Assembly (NCBI GenBank): GCA_021824175.1
Contig: JAKALP010000031.1
Location: 1-64,000 of the forward strand
Reading direction: 5' to 3'
Source: Deltaproteobacteria bacterium
Lineage (GTDB): Bacteria; Desulfobacterota; Desulfobacteria; Desulfobacterales; Desulfosarcinaceae
Length of the DNA stretch: 64,000 bases
Positions 17,780 to 26,199 of this stretch are shown in pieces. The position numbers and the translations under genes were made by a program. The stretch's first letter is position 1. Every line of letters starts with the position of its first letter. The notes under the pieces are model-generated. The model was not told the origin of the DNA. It did not search any database and saw only the letters and a list, made by a program, of their open reading frames with translations.

Positions 17780-18826
17780 TTACCGGATAGGCGGCGCATA
17801 CATCAAACCGCCCTCAGTCCAGAGCCGATTAGGACCGCGATCCAGCCCATAGGGACTTTTACTGCCCAAAGTTCTCTCATAAATCTCGCCATAATTGCCC
17901 ACGGCGGCGATGACGCGCACGGCCCAGTCCGACGGGATGCCCAGCGGAGCAGCAAAGTTGCGACAGGTTTCCATGGCCTGTATCCTGGCCACATCGGATT
18001 TGTCGGTTGCCAGTTTGCGCACATTGTCCTGGGTGAGCCCGACCTCTTCCGCGTTGATCAGCAAATAAAGCACCCAGCGCACCAGGCTGGCCCACTCCTG
18101 ATCGCCGTCGAGGACCACCGGCGCCAAGGGTTCCTTGGTAATACGTTCCGGCAAGACCTTGAAAATCTCAGCACCCTTGGGCATCTCCAGCCGGGCCGCG
18201 GCCAAAGCCGAAATATCACCCGCCATGGCCTGACACAGATCGTCTTTAAGCAGTGGAAAACCATCGGCGTAAGAGATCACGATCACCGGCGTATAGCGCC
18301 ATCCTTTGGCAGTGAAGTAATTGGCGGTATTATCCGCATGGGTAGCGCCTTTTACCACGCAGACGGCCTTGCCGTTCAGGTCGGAGGTCTGATTTACACC
18401 ACTATCGGAACGGGTTACAAAACCCTGACCATCGTAAAACAGAATGCCAGGGAACCTGACCTTAAGGCCAATTTCCCGCCCCAGTGTCCAGGTGGTATTG
18501 CGCAGCAGCAGATCGATCAGCCCGCCTTTGAGAGCCGGGAACCGTTCAGTCGATCGCAAGGGTTTGAACTTCACTTTGCTGCCGTCGCCCAAAGTCGCTG
18601 CCGCCACGGCGCGGCAAAACTCCACATCCAATCCTTTCCATTGGCCGCCGGCGTCTTTCTCGGAAAACCCCGCGATGCCCTCACTCACGCCACAGTTCAA
18701 AACCTTTCTGGCTTTGACGCGCCTGAGGGTTTCGCCTCCGGAAGCAGGTGATGCTCCCAGGATCATGATCAGCAACACTCCGGCCAACCAGCGAATATGT
18801 TTGTTCCTTGCTCTTTCTGCGATCAT
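17780..18826 (-). CDS. Amino-acid ABC transporter substrate-binding protein (AapJ-like), orphan
   Basis: 348 residues from the ATG at 18826 (GGGGAA upstream). Signal peptide with hydrophobic core WLAGVLLIMILGASPASGG. The mature part is a class 3 solute-binding protein of the general L-amino-acid type: LRRVKARKVLNCGVSEG, GLDVEFCRAVAAATLGD, LRSTERFPALKGGLIDLLLRNTTWT and GNYGEIYERTLG. It should capture an amino acid in the periplasm for an ABC importer. The usual aapQ, aapM and aapP genes are absent on both sides, so the permease must be encoded elsewhere or the protein serves a sensor. Confidence 0.85.
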   Translation of the reverse strand: MIAERARNKHIRWLAGVLLIMILGASPASGGETLRRVKARKVLNCGVSEGIAGFSEKDAGGQWKGLDVEFCRAVAAATLGDGSKVKFKPLRSTERFPALKGGLIDLLLRNTTWTLGREIGLKVRFPGILFYDGQGFVTRSDSGVNQTSDLNGKAVCVVKGATHADNTANYFTAKGWRYTPVIVISYADGFPLLKDDLCQAMAGDISALAAARLEMPKGAEIFKVLPERITKEPLAPVVLDGDQEWASLVRWVLYLLINAEEVGLTQDNVRKLATDKSDVARIQAMETCRNFAAPLGIPSDWAVRVIAAVGNYGEIYERTLGSKSPYGLDRGPNRLWTEGGLMYAPPIR

Positions 18827-18969
18827 TGCCAATTCCCCCAATCATATTACTCTATGGATCGATCCCGATTCCCCTGGTACTGTTCGCGACCAGAATAACA
18901 CCACCGGATGATTCCCAGCAACCAAGACTCACGGCTGTTGCTTGCAGCATAGAAATGCGGTCGAAATTT

Positions 18970-19061
18970 TCGTACTCGTACTCAGCGAAGCGGTACTCGT
19001 ACGCGTACTCGAAGGGCTTTTTTAACCATTTCGAGTACGAGTACGCGTACGAGTACGACTT
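18970..19061. repeat. Palindromic GTACTC/GAGTAC hexamer repeat
   Basis: Left half carries repeated CGTACTC units, right half repeated GAGTACG units, separated by GGGCTTTTTTAACCATTT. The halves pair to give a long hairpin. Read as protein either strand gives only a Ser/Tyr or Glu/Tyr ladder, so it is not coding. Similar GAGTAC arrays occur between genes in related genomes (general knowledge, not checked here). Confidence 0.75.
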
Positions 19062-19306
19062 GGAAAACACTGATGTGCAACATCTGTGACTTAACACTCC
19101 CAAGGCTATTATGTTTTCCGAAAAAGCAATTTATCTCATTTTCTTCGGTCCTTTGCCAACAGTACAAATCGCGGGTGCCAAAAGCGATTTAATATTGTCT
19201 TTTGGGTGCCTGCCAATACCGGTCGGTTGAGCCGGCCGAAATTGCGGATTCCCTGCCTTCGCGGGGAGACATCAACAAACTATATGCGGCTTTTAGCGAG
19301 ACCATC

Positions 19307-19347
19307 ATATTTACAAATTGATAATTTAACTCTCAAATTGTAAATAT
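19307..19347. promoter_or_regulatory. Inverted repeat upstream of the first DUF4143 ATPase
   Basis: ATATTTACAAATTG (19307-19320) and CAAATTGTAAATAT (19334-19347) pair with two mismatches, 60 bases before the ATPase start. TTGATA (19318-19323) could serve as a -35 box. The repeat may be an operator; weak evidence. Confidence 0.35.
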
Positions 19348-19408
19348 AAGTTACGCCTGTCTGGGCCATACAATTCGAGCACCGTTCACCATGAAAGGGC
19401 AGCCCATC

Positions 19409-20569
19409 ATGATACAGAGAGATCTTGTTGAAAAAACAAAACAATTGGCGCGCCAATACCCGGTGGTCACCATTACCGGGCCGAGACAATCCGGTAAAAC
19501 CACCCTTTGCCGGATGGTGTTTCCAGATATGACCTATGTGTCCCTTGAAGATCTCGATCAACGCGAATTTGCCAGACAGGATCCCAGGGGATTTCTGAAC
19601 CGATTTGCCCAAGGTGCTGTACTTGACGAAATTCAACGCGCTCCTGAACTGCTCTCTTACATCCAGACCATCGTCGACCAGCAAAATAAAGAAGGCTTCT
19701 TCATCTTGACCGGGAGCCAGCAGTTTGAGCTGTTGGAAGGCATTTCACAATCCCTGGCCGGTCGTACCGCCCTGGTGCGATTGCTGCCTTTTTCCCTGAA
19801 AGAAGCATATGGCACTGATCTTAAAAAAACCGGCCTTGACCAGGTGCTCTATACCGGCTTCTACCCGCGCATCTTCGATAAAGGCCTCAATCCCACCGAA
19901 GCCATGAGTTTTTATGTCAATACCTATGTGGAAAGGGATCTGCGGATGTTGATCAACATCCGCGACCTGTCCCAATTTGAAATCTTTTTAAAATTGTGTG
20001 CCGGGCGTACCGGTCAGATTGTGAACCTGTCCAGCCTGGGCAATGATTGCGGCGCCAATCACAGCACAATCAAAAGCTGGCTCTCGGTCCTGGAAGCCAG
20101 CTACATCATTAAGTTGCTCAGACCCTATTATAAAAATTTCAGCAAGCGTCTGATCAAATCACCGAAACTCTATTTTCTGGATACCGGCCTGGCTTGTTTT
20201 TTGCTGGATATTCATACCCCCACACAACTGGCGACGCACCCGTTGCGCGGCGCCCTGTTTGAAACCTTTATCGTTGCCGAACTGCTCAAAAAAAGATTCA
20301 ATGCCGTTCAGACGGACAACCTTTTTTACTTCCGGGATAATATCGGCAACGAGGTAGATATCATTTGGGACCGGAGCCCACAGCCCGTGCCGGTGGAGAT
20401 CAAATTAGGACAAACCATATCTCGGGATGCCTTTAAAGGACTTGATTACTTCAACAAGTTGTCCGGCGGCGCCGATGCTTCCCACCTTATTTTCGGTGGC
20501 GATGAGAGCTACATCCGGCAATCGGTCCAAGTGACATCCTGGCGGGATGTGGGTGAAATCGAGCCCTGA
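19409..20569 (+). CDS. AAA ATPase with DUF4143 domain, copy 1
   Basis: 386 residues (an in-frame ATG six codons upstream at 19391 is possible). Walker A GPRQSGKTTL, Walker B VLDEIQRAPELL, sensor ILTGSQQFELL and the arginine region SLAGRTALVRLLPFS form the AAA_14 half. The C-terminal half is DUF4143 with an FETFIVAELLKK helix and the nuclease-like motif GNEVDIIW...VPVEIKLG (Asp, Glu-x-Lys), similar to PD-(D/E)XK folds. The family is widespread in bacteria and archaea without a known role. The last 140 bases of this gene recur in damaged form at 22262 and, shorter, at 24622. Confidence 0.88.
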   Translation: MIQRDLVEKTKQLARQYPVVTITGPRQSGKTTLCRMVFPDMTYVSLEDLDQREFARQDPRGFLNRFAQGAVLDEIQRAPELLSYIQTIVDQQNKEGFFILTGSQQFELLEGISQSLAGRTALVRLLPFSLKEAYGTDLKKTGLDQVLYTGFYPRIFDKGLNPTEAMSFYVNTYVERDLRMLINIRDLSQFEIFLKLCAGRTGQIVNLSSLGNDCGANHSTIKSWLSVLEASYIIKLLRPYYKNFSKRLIKSPKLYFLDTGLACFLLDIHTPTQLATHPLRGALFETFIVAELLKKRFNAVQTDNLFYFRDNIGNEVDIIWDRSPQPVPVEIKLGQTISRDAFKGLDYFNKLSGGADASHLIFGGDESYIRQSVQVTSWRDVGEIEP

Positions 20570-20575
20570 GCCTCT

Positions 20576-20822
20576 TTAAAAACTAACTCTTCCACGAATA
20601 CTCCACACCGTCTCCAGATCTTCGGCCGGATTGAGCGCCGGGTTTAACAGCAGTTGCACGTCCGGCGTAATGGCCAGCACTTTCAGCGCCTGCCAGCGGT
20701 AGTAAATCTCGGCGGTGTACTGATCATCCAGGTCCGCACCCAGGGTGTCCGCTGAAGGCCGGCTCCAGTTGAGCCCCACGCCCAATATGTCGCTCTTTCT
20801 GGCGGGAGGATATCCCACACCG
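20576..20822 (-). pseudogene. OprB-type porin C-terminal fragment, copy 1
   Basis: About 82 codons matching the end of carbohydrate-selective OprB porins: AGVGYPPARKSDILGVGLNW, DQYTAEIYYRWQ, LAITPDVQLLLNPALNP and the final aromatic outer-membrane signature RGRVSF. The N-terminal 350 or so residues are missing, and upstream sequence is unrelated. The fragment ends 7 bases after the stop codon of ATPase copy 1, in convergent orientation. Confidence 0.75.
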
Positions 20823-20943
20823 GCGCCGGCTGACTTTTCCTAAACCCAAGGATAGAGAAAATGTATGCAAAGCCCGAAGCCAAAGCACGCGAATAACGAG
20901 CTCACCGGCAAAACGCATGATAGCGATCAGGAAGCATGTCCCG

Positions 20944-22188
20944 TCAGTCCGACTCCCAAAGCAACCGGATCGGGACGGCATGGAGCCCTTCACCAAAACT
21001 AACTGCACTCTCGCCGTCATACATCACAACGCCGGCGACGAACCGATCGCCCATTATTTCTTGAAGCTTGGCCAATCCACGAAAATCGCTTTTCGTAACG
21101 GTCGAAGCGGCTTTGATTTCGATGCCCGCTACTTTGCCGGCTTGCTCCAACACAATGTCCACTTCCACACCGTCCTTATCGCGGAAATGATAGAATTGAA
21201 CCGGTCTGCCATTCCAGCTTGCCTGACGCTTGAGTTCCTGAAAAACGAAGGTCTCCAGCATCTGCCCCAGCATTGTACGATCCGTATATAGGTGTTCGGC
21301 ATCCACGCCCAGCAAAGATGCGGCAAGACCAGTATCGGCAAGATGCAATTTGGGTGTTTTGATCAGCCGACTCAGTCGATTGGTGTGCCACGGCGGCAGG
21401 TGTTCCAGCAAAAAGATTTTTTCCAGCAACACCACATAGTCACGAATGGTCGGTCGACTCAATTGAAACGCCGATGCCATTTCGGCGACATTGACCAACC
21501 GCGCCGTCTGTCCCGCGGCAAGCTGAAGCAGTCGTGGTATCGCATCCAGAGCGCTGATACGGGCCAGATCCCGCACATCCCGCTGCACGAGTGTTTCGAT
21601 ATAGTCACGATACCAAACAGCGCGCCGGGTGGCCCTGGTACGTAGCAGCGCTGCCGGATAACCGCCTGCAGCAATACGTTCGGCCAGCACGGGGCCGAGG
21701 CGATCGAAACCACGCTTCCGAAACCGGCCGGCAAACAGGTCATCAAGGAACCGGGATGCTTTTCCGGCGATTTCATCTTGCGACAGGGGGTACAAGCGGA
21801 TGATCTGCATACGCCCGGCCAGCGAATCCGCCAATTTGGGAACCAGCAACACATTCGCCGACCCGGTCAGAATGAATCTTCCGGCCTGTCGATCGCGATC
21901 CACGGCCGATTTCAGCGCAAGAAACAGACCCGGAACCCGCTGTACCTCATCCAGAATCGTCTTTTGCGGCAGGTCAGCTACGAATCGGACCGGATCGGCG
22001 GTGGCTGCGGCCAATTGAACATCATCATCAAAGGTAATGTATTCATACCCGGCCGCATCACCGACCAGACGGGCCAGAGTAGTTTTGCCGCTCTGGCGCG
22101 GTCCATGGATCAACACCACCGGGGTGTCTTCCAACGCCTCTTCCAGAGGTCGACGGGCAAATCGTCGGTATAAGATGGGTTCAGCCAT
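20944..22188 (-). CDS. AAA ATPase with DUF4143 domain, copy 2
   Basis: 414 residues. Walker A HGPRQSGKTTLARL, Walker B TILDEVQRVPGLF, ILTGSANVLL and SLAGRMQIIRLYPLS. The DUF4143 half contains RLIKTPKLHLADTGLAASL, MLETFVFQELKRQ and the nuclease-like motif GVEVDIVLEQ...VAGIEIKAAS. Higher GC and only moderate similarity to copies 1 and 3, so the three are old paralogues or separate arrivals, not a recent tandem duplication. Two direct repeats sit in its leader (22217-22253). Confidence 0.88.
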   Translation of the reverse strand: MAEPILYRRFARRPLEEALEDTPVVLIHGPRQSGKTTLARLVGDAAGYEYITFDDDVQLAAATADPVRFVADLPQKTILDEVQRVPGLFLALKSAVDRDRQAGRFILTGSANVLLVPKLADSLAGRMQIIRLYPLSQDEIAGKASRFLDDLFAGRFRKRGFDRLGPVLAERIAAGGYPAALLRTRATRRAVWYRDYIETLVQRDVRDLARISALDAIPRLLQLAAGQTARLVNVAEMASAFQLSRPTIRDYVVLLEKIFLLEHLPPWHTNRLSRLIKTPKLHLADTGLAASLLGVDAEHLYTDRTMLGQMLETFVFQELKRQASWNGRPVQFYHFRDKDGVEVDIVLEQAGKVAGIEIKAASTVTKSDFRGLAKLQEIMGDRFVAGVVMYDGESAVSFGEGLHAVPIRLLWESD

Positions 22189-22216
22189 TGCGTCTATTTG
22201 AAAACTTATGGTCCGA

Positions 22217-22253
22217 CCAAATGAAAAGTTATATATCGGCCAAATGAAAGGTT
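22217..22253 (-). promoter_or_regulatory. Direct repeats upstream of ATPase copy 2
   Basis: CCAAATGAAAAGTT (22217-22230) and CCAAATGAAAGGTT (22240-22253) are 23 bases apart, about two helical turns, with TATATA between them. They begin 29 bases before the ATG on the minus strand. The arrangement fits a repressor site; inferred from position only. Confidence 0.45.
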
Positions 22254-22261
22254 GTCAATCC

Positions 22262-22380
22262 ATAAGAGGTTGTCCGGCAGCATCAATTCTTCCCACCTTA
22301 TTTTCGGTGGCGATGAGAGCTACATCCGGCAAATCGGTCCAGGTGACCACCTGGCAGGAAACTGGTGAAATCTCACCCTG
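22262..22380 (+). pseudogene. Duplicated 3' end of a DUF4143 ATPase gene
   Basis: Near-identical to 20458-20569: both contain TTGTCCGGC, CCCACCTTATTTTCGGTGG and CGATGAGAGCTACATCCGGC, then the CCTGA stop region. One added base after CGGCAA shifts the frame. It is followed, as in copy 1, by an OprB fragment in convergent orientation. The whole pair was therefore duplicated. Confidence 0.8.
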
Positions 22381-22402
22381 AGCTTCTTTAATAATTGGTG
22401 CT

Positions 22403-22790
22403 TCAAAAACTGACTCTTCCACGAATGCTCCACACCGTCACCAGATCTTCATCCGGATTGAGCGCCGGGTTGAACAGCAGTTGCACGTCCGGTGTGATGG
22501 CCAGCACCTTCAGCGCCTGCCAGCGGTAGTATATTTCGGCAGTATACTGATCATCCAGTCCCGCACCGCTGAAGGCCGGCTCCAGTTGAGCCCCACGCCC
22601 AGCAAATCGCTTTTTCGGGCGGGGTGATACCCCACGCCGGCGCACAGACCAAACGCCAGGTATTCGTCCGGATCGGCCTCGGGTAGAAAAGAAGTACGCC
22701 TGGCGTGATGGCCAGAACCTTCAGCTCCTGCCAGCGGAAGTAAATCTCGGCGGTGTATTGGTCTTCCTGGTCTGGACATAGGGGTTGGCA
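22403..22790 (-). pseudogene. OprB-type porin C-terminal fragment, copies 2 and 3
   Basis: Read from 22790 down: a strand pair DQYTAEIYFRWQELKVLAITP, then AFGLCAGVGYHPARKSDLLG, then after a short deletion that changes frame DQYTAEIYYRWQALKVLAIT and the terminal RGRVSF. The DQYTAEIY(Y/F)RWQ segment thus appears twice, once at 22670-22790 and once at 22440-22560. The fragment is broken by a frameshift near 22560 and abuts the stop of ATPase copy 3. Confidence 0.7.
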
Positions 22791-22795
22791 CCGCC

Positions 22796-24022
22796 TCATG
22801 ACAGAACAAGGCTAACCGGTAGGGCCCAAAGCTTCGGACCCAATCTGACCGCGTCTTTTCCGTTGTAGCAAAGAATACCCGCCTTGCAGTGACTTGTTCC
22901 GGATAAAAATGTCTTCAACCCGGTCAAGTCTTTTTCCTGCCATCGGGCAGCGGACTTGATTTCCAGAGCCATGCACGTGCGACCCGCCTCAATGACGAAA
23001 TCCACTTCATACCGGCCTTGAATCGACCAGAAGTACAAAGAGGCCTGGGGCCACCGGGCGCTTAAAATAGAGAGCAGATTCTGGGCTACGTAGGTTTCGA
23101 ACATGGCGCCATAGAGCGGATCGTCAAGAATTGAGGAAGACAAATCGAGTCCCGCCATGTAACTCGCCAAACCGGAGTCGTTCAGATAAAATTTGGGCGA
23201 TTTGATCAACCGGCTGGATTTGTTTCCCAAGTATGGCTGGATCCGATTGATCAGAAACGAGGCTTCAAAGAGGGATAGATACCGGGAGGTGGTCGTTGCA
23301 TTCAATTTGGCGTCCCGGCCAAGGTGGCTGAGAGACAGCAGTTGCCCCGTCCGCAGGCAGGTGAGGCGGAGCAATGTGCGCAGGGCGGTGAGATCACTCA
23401 CCCGGCTTAAGTCTCTGACATCCCTTTCAAGGTAGGTTTGCTCATACCCTTTGAACCAGATGACCGGATCTTTGACCTGCCCGAGTCCAACCGTTGGCAT
23501 GCTGCCCCTGGCCACCTCCTCGGGCAGGATTGGTCCGAAGCCGCCCGGCAGGTCCATATCCTGATCATGGAAAAAGGTCTTAAGAAATGGCTCCCGTACC
23601 GTCTGCTGATTCAACTCCCGGCGATTGAACGGATGGAGTGCCAGGTAAATCGATCGACCGGCAAGGCTTTCGGTGAAGTTCTTTAGAATTGAAAAATTGG
23701 CTGACCCGGTGAGCAGGAACCGGCCCGGAATCCTTTTTCGATCCACTTCCCGCTTGATAGCATTAAAAACCTCGGGACATTTGTGGGCTTCGTCGATCGT
23801 CAGGGGTTTATCGCGGCGGATAAACCCCTCCGGGTCCGATTTGGCCGCTTCGAGTTGCGCAAAGTCGTCGAAGCTGACGTAATCCCGATCAGAGATCTCG
23901 GGTTGCGAACACAAAAATGTGGTTTTACCGGTCTGTCGCATGCCGGTGACAACGACCACGGGCATATTTTCAAGGGCCGAACGGGCCGATTCGGCCATAT
24001 CTCTCGGATAGTATTCTGTCAT
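22796..24022 (-). CDS. AAA ATPase with DUF4143 domain, copy 3
   Basis: 408 residues. Walker A TGMRQTGKTTFL, Walker B LTIDEAHKCPEVF, LLTGSANFSIL and SLAGRSIYLALHPFN. The DUF4143 half has RLIKSPKFYLNDSGLASYM, MFETYVAQNLLS and nuclease-like YEVDFVIEAG...ALEIKSAA. A near-consensus promoter lies directly upstream. It transcribes in the same direction as copy 2 with the porin fragments between them. Confidence 0.88.
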   Translation of the reverse strand: MTEYYPRDMAESARSALENMPVVVVTGMRQTGKTTFLCSQPEISDRDYVSFDDFAQLEAAKSDPEGFIRRDKPLTIDEAHKCPEVFNAIKREVDRKRIPGRFLLTGSANFSILKNFTESLAGRSIYLALHPFNRRELNQQTVREPFLKTFFHDQDMDLPGGFGPILPEEVARGSMPTVGLGQVKDPVIWFKGYEQTYLERDVRDLSRVSDLTALRTLLRLTCLRTGQLLSLSHLGRDAKLNATTTSRYLSLFEASFLINRIQPYLGNKSSRLIKSPKFYLNDSGLASYMAGLDLSSSILDDPLYGAMFETYVAQNLLSILSARWPQASLYFWSIQGRYEVDFVIEAGRTCMALEIKSAARWQEKDLTGLKTFLSGTSHCKAGILCYNGKDAVRLGPKLWALPVSLVLS

Positions 24023-24030
24023 GATTCAAC

Positions 24031-24059
24031 ACTATTGTTTGTCATAATGCCATTGTCAA
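24031..24059 (-). promoter_or_regulatory. Sigma70-type promoter for ATPase copy 3
   Basis: Minus strand TTGACA (24054-24059), 17-base spacer, AATAGT (24031-24036), ending 9 bases before the ATG, so the transcript would be nearly leaderless. AACACT and AGTGTT around the boxes form an inverted repeat that may bind a regulator. Confidence 0.5.
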
Positions 24060-24098
24060 GTGTTAAAATATGACAGACCGTAATAGAAACGAAGGGCA

Positions 24099-24431
24099 CT
24101 AAAATACCTGGTCAATGAAAGCGCCTGCACGCTCGGCCAGATAGAGCGGGATTGACAGCAGCCGATATTTCACCGGTTGCCCCAAGGTGGTCTTGATATC
24201 GATGTCTTCCACAGTCGGCGGATTGGCATCGAAGCGGACCGCAAGCTTCAGCTTTTTCTCCGCCATGAATTGATGCAGTGATTTCATACTGCCCGCGGCA
24301 CCTGATTTGACCTCCACCGGAACAATGGCAATACCGTGCTGAAGTATATAGTCGATTTCCCCCAGCCGCCCTCCGGTTCTTTGCCAGTAGAACAATTGCG
24401 GGTCGACGGACGTTGCCTGGAAGGCCCGCAA
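24099..24431 (-). pseudogene. DUF4143 ATPase C-terminal fragment, copy 4
   Basis: About 110 codons covering only the nuclease-like end: LFYWQRTGGRLGEIDYIL, IVPVEVKSGAAGSMKSL, then LLSIPLYLAERAG. This is the GEIDYIL...PVEVKSG pattern shared with the DUF4143 half of the neighbouring genes. The ATPase half is missing. The stop is followed directly by the leader of copy 3. Confidence 0.75.
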
Positions 24432-24707
24432 TTGCTGCCTGAATCAACGCGTTGTTTTTTTGTAAAATAATATTTTTCACGCGTTGTTTTTCTTTAGGGG
24501 CTTGTGATCCTAACCATCCAGCGGTCCGTGACCGCCACCCGGTGTTGGTTCCCGAATATGTGAAACCCGGCCTCTGCTTTGCCAGATAGCACCATGTTGA
24601 CCGCGCCGGTCAGTGTTTAAGGGCTTGATGACTTCGATAAGTTGTCCGGCGGCAACGGAAGGGCGGCTTCATTTGAACAAGCGCAGGAATTGGCATGTAC
24701 ACCATCC
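24432..24707. other. Degenerate spacer with a third ATPase 3'-end remnant
   Basis: No gene. The bases 24614-24650 (GGGCTTGATGACTTCGATAA then GTTGTCCGGCGGC) resemble 20438-20470 inside ATPase copy 1, so a third, very short copy of that 3' region is present. The remainder is unrecognised. Confidence 0.5.
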
Positions 24708-25649
24708 TTACTCGCACAGCGGCGAGCCTTTGCTCTCGTCCAGCCATTGATGGATCCAGTGCAAGGTGGCCTGGATGTCGATATCGGCCTGGGCCGCACT
24801 TTGCTTCAATTGGGCGGCGGCTTCGTCGGCCTTGGAGCGGTCTTTGAGCAAGGCGAAGATCTTGGCGGCGCGCTTGAAGTAATCCACGGCCTGGCGATAT
24901 TCCTGCCGGGCGACCGCGCATTTTCCCAAGGCTTCCAAATCCCTGGCTGTATCGAAGTAGGCGCCCGAGGCCCGGTCGATCTCCAGGGCCTGGTTAAAAT
25001 CCGCCTGGGCCGGATCGATCTGCTTCTCTCTGAGGGCGACATATCCGGAAGTAAAGTAAATACTGCCGCGGATCGAAGCCTCGCTGCCGCCCGATGCTTC
25101 CAGCGCCCGGGCCAATAGAGTTTTGGCTTGCGGCAGATCGTTTTGCTTGATGGCCAGCAGGGCCCGGGTTTTCAGCCGTAAGGCGGTCTGGGCATGCTCC
25201 GTATCCATGGCGTCGGCTTGATCCAAAACGGCTTTAGCCTCTTCAAGGCGCCCCATGGCGCTGAGGGTGGCGGCCTTGTTGCTCATGGCCCGGGCCGCTC
25301 CGGAGTTATCCTTGAGGCTCTGAAACACGAAGATGGCGTCATCATAGATGGACAAGGCGCCGGTCATGTCGCCCGTCCGGAAGTATAAGTCGGCAATGGT
25401 GTTGAGACTGTGGGCCACGCCCTCTTGGTCATCGGCGGCGCTGTAGTGTTGATGATTTGCTTGCAGGTAGCGCAGGGCGTGGGCGTAACAGCCCCGATTG
25501 AGCAGCTCCGCCCCCTTGTTGTCATAGTAAATACTTGTGCGGACCTCTCTGGAAGTGTGCTGAGGGGCTGGACCTGTGGCGCAGGACAGGCACGCCGCAA
25601 TGAGCATAACGGATAGGGACCGCCGGAACGTTTGCTTCAATAACCGCAT
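24708..25649 (-). CDS. TPR-repeat lipoprotein
   Basis: 313 residues with a signal peptide and lipobox (LIAACLSCATG, Cys about 23). The rest is helical, with six or seven TPR units such as NTIADLYFRTGDMTGALSIY, SNKAATLSAMGRLEEAKAVL and YVALREKQIDPAQADFNQAL. TPR arrays mount protein-protein contacts; an outer-membrane scaffold role is plausible. Begins 21 bases after the crcB stop and is probably in one operon with it, although the functional link is unclear. AGGA precedes the ATG. Confidence 0.8.
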   Translation of the reverse strand: MRLLKQTFRRSLSVMLIAACLSCATGPAPQHTSREVRTSIYYDNKGAELLNRGCYAHALRYLQANHQHYSAADDQEGVAHSLNTIADLYFRTGDMTGALSIYDDAIFVFQSLKDNSGAARAMSNKAATLSAMGRLEEAKAVLDQADAMDTEHAQTALRLKTRALLAIKQNDLPQAKTLLARALEASGGSEASIRGSIYFTSGYVALREKQIDPAQADFNQALEIDRASGAYFDTARDLEALGKCAVARQEYRQAVDYFKRAAKIFALLKDRSKADEAAAQLKQSAAQADIDIQATLHWIHQWLDESKGSPLCE

Positions 25650-25670
25650 AGAGATTTCCTTTTACATCGC

Positions 25671-26045
25671 TTATTCTAAACTCCCCATCATGCCCAATAC
25701 CGTCAGCAGCAGCCCCCCGATATTATTGACCAGAATATTGGCCAGGGGAAGAAGTATAAGCCCGGCGCGGCCGGCATTGACTGTTTCCATGGAAAATGAG
25801 GAGAAGGTCGCCAATGCTCCCAGGAAGCCGGTGATCAGAAGAAGTCGAACATCGGGAGTTAGCAATCGGGAGCGATCGGAAAGAGCAAAGAGAAAACCGA
25901 TGAGAAAACATCCCGCCAGATTGACCGCTAGGGTTCCCCAGGGAAAGTTGGGGCCCCACAGTTTGAACGTCACCAACCCGACAAGGTAACGGCTGACCGC
26001 GCCCACCGCTCCGCCGCGTGCGATCAGCATCAATTTTCCAAACAT
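25671..26045 (-). CDS. crcB: Fluoride channel FluC/CrcB
   Basis: 124 residues, four hydrophobic helices. Family signatures GGAVGAVSRYLVG, GTLAVNLAGCFLIGF (the conserved Asn) and TGFLGALATFSSFS (the Phe-rich pore box) are present. Dimeric dual-topology channels of this family export fluoride from the cytoplasm. The ATG at 26045 follows AGGG; a TTG two codons upstream is less likely. I found no convincing fluoride riboswitch in the leader. Confidence 0.93.
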   Translation of the reverse strand: MFGKLMLIARGGAVGAVSRYLVGLVTFKLWGPNFPWGTLAVNLAGCFLIGFLFALSDRSRLLTPDVRLLLITGFLGALATFSSFSMETVNAGRAGLILLPLANILVNNIGGLLLTVLGMMGSLE

Positions 26046-26199
26046 ATCCAAATCCCTGAGGCCATCATGAAATTTTTACTGCAACCCAATTTCCAGATAG
26101 GATAATCGCGCCTCGGATATAAGACAAGTGTCAATTGACATTTGGCGTTTGGGACGTAAAGTGGGCTCAGGCTCACAGGTTCAGCAGGAGGAGGAGGTC

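Larger units (their letters stand above)
18827..19390. other. Gene-free stretch with a GTACTC/GAGTAC repeat and a hairpin
   Basis: No gene is supported in these 564 bases. They hold the GTACTC palindromic repeat at 18970-19061 and the inverted repeat at 19307-19347, and are otherwise unremarkable. Confidence 0.6.

Noticed and set aside
18808-19103. Open frames with Ser/Tyr or Glu/Tyr ladders
   Set aside because: They are translations of the GTACTC/GAGTAC palindrome on both strands, not genes.
26046-26120. Possible fluoride riboswitch before crcB
   Set aside because: The conserved crcB-motif core (GGNGAUGG start and pseudoknot partners) could not be found.
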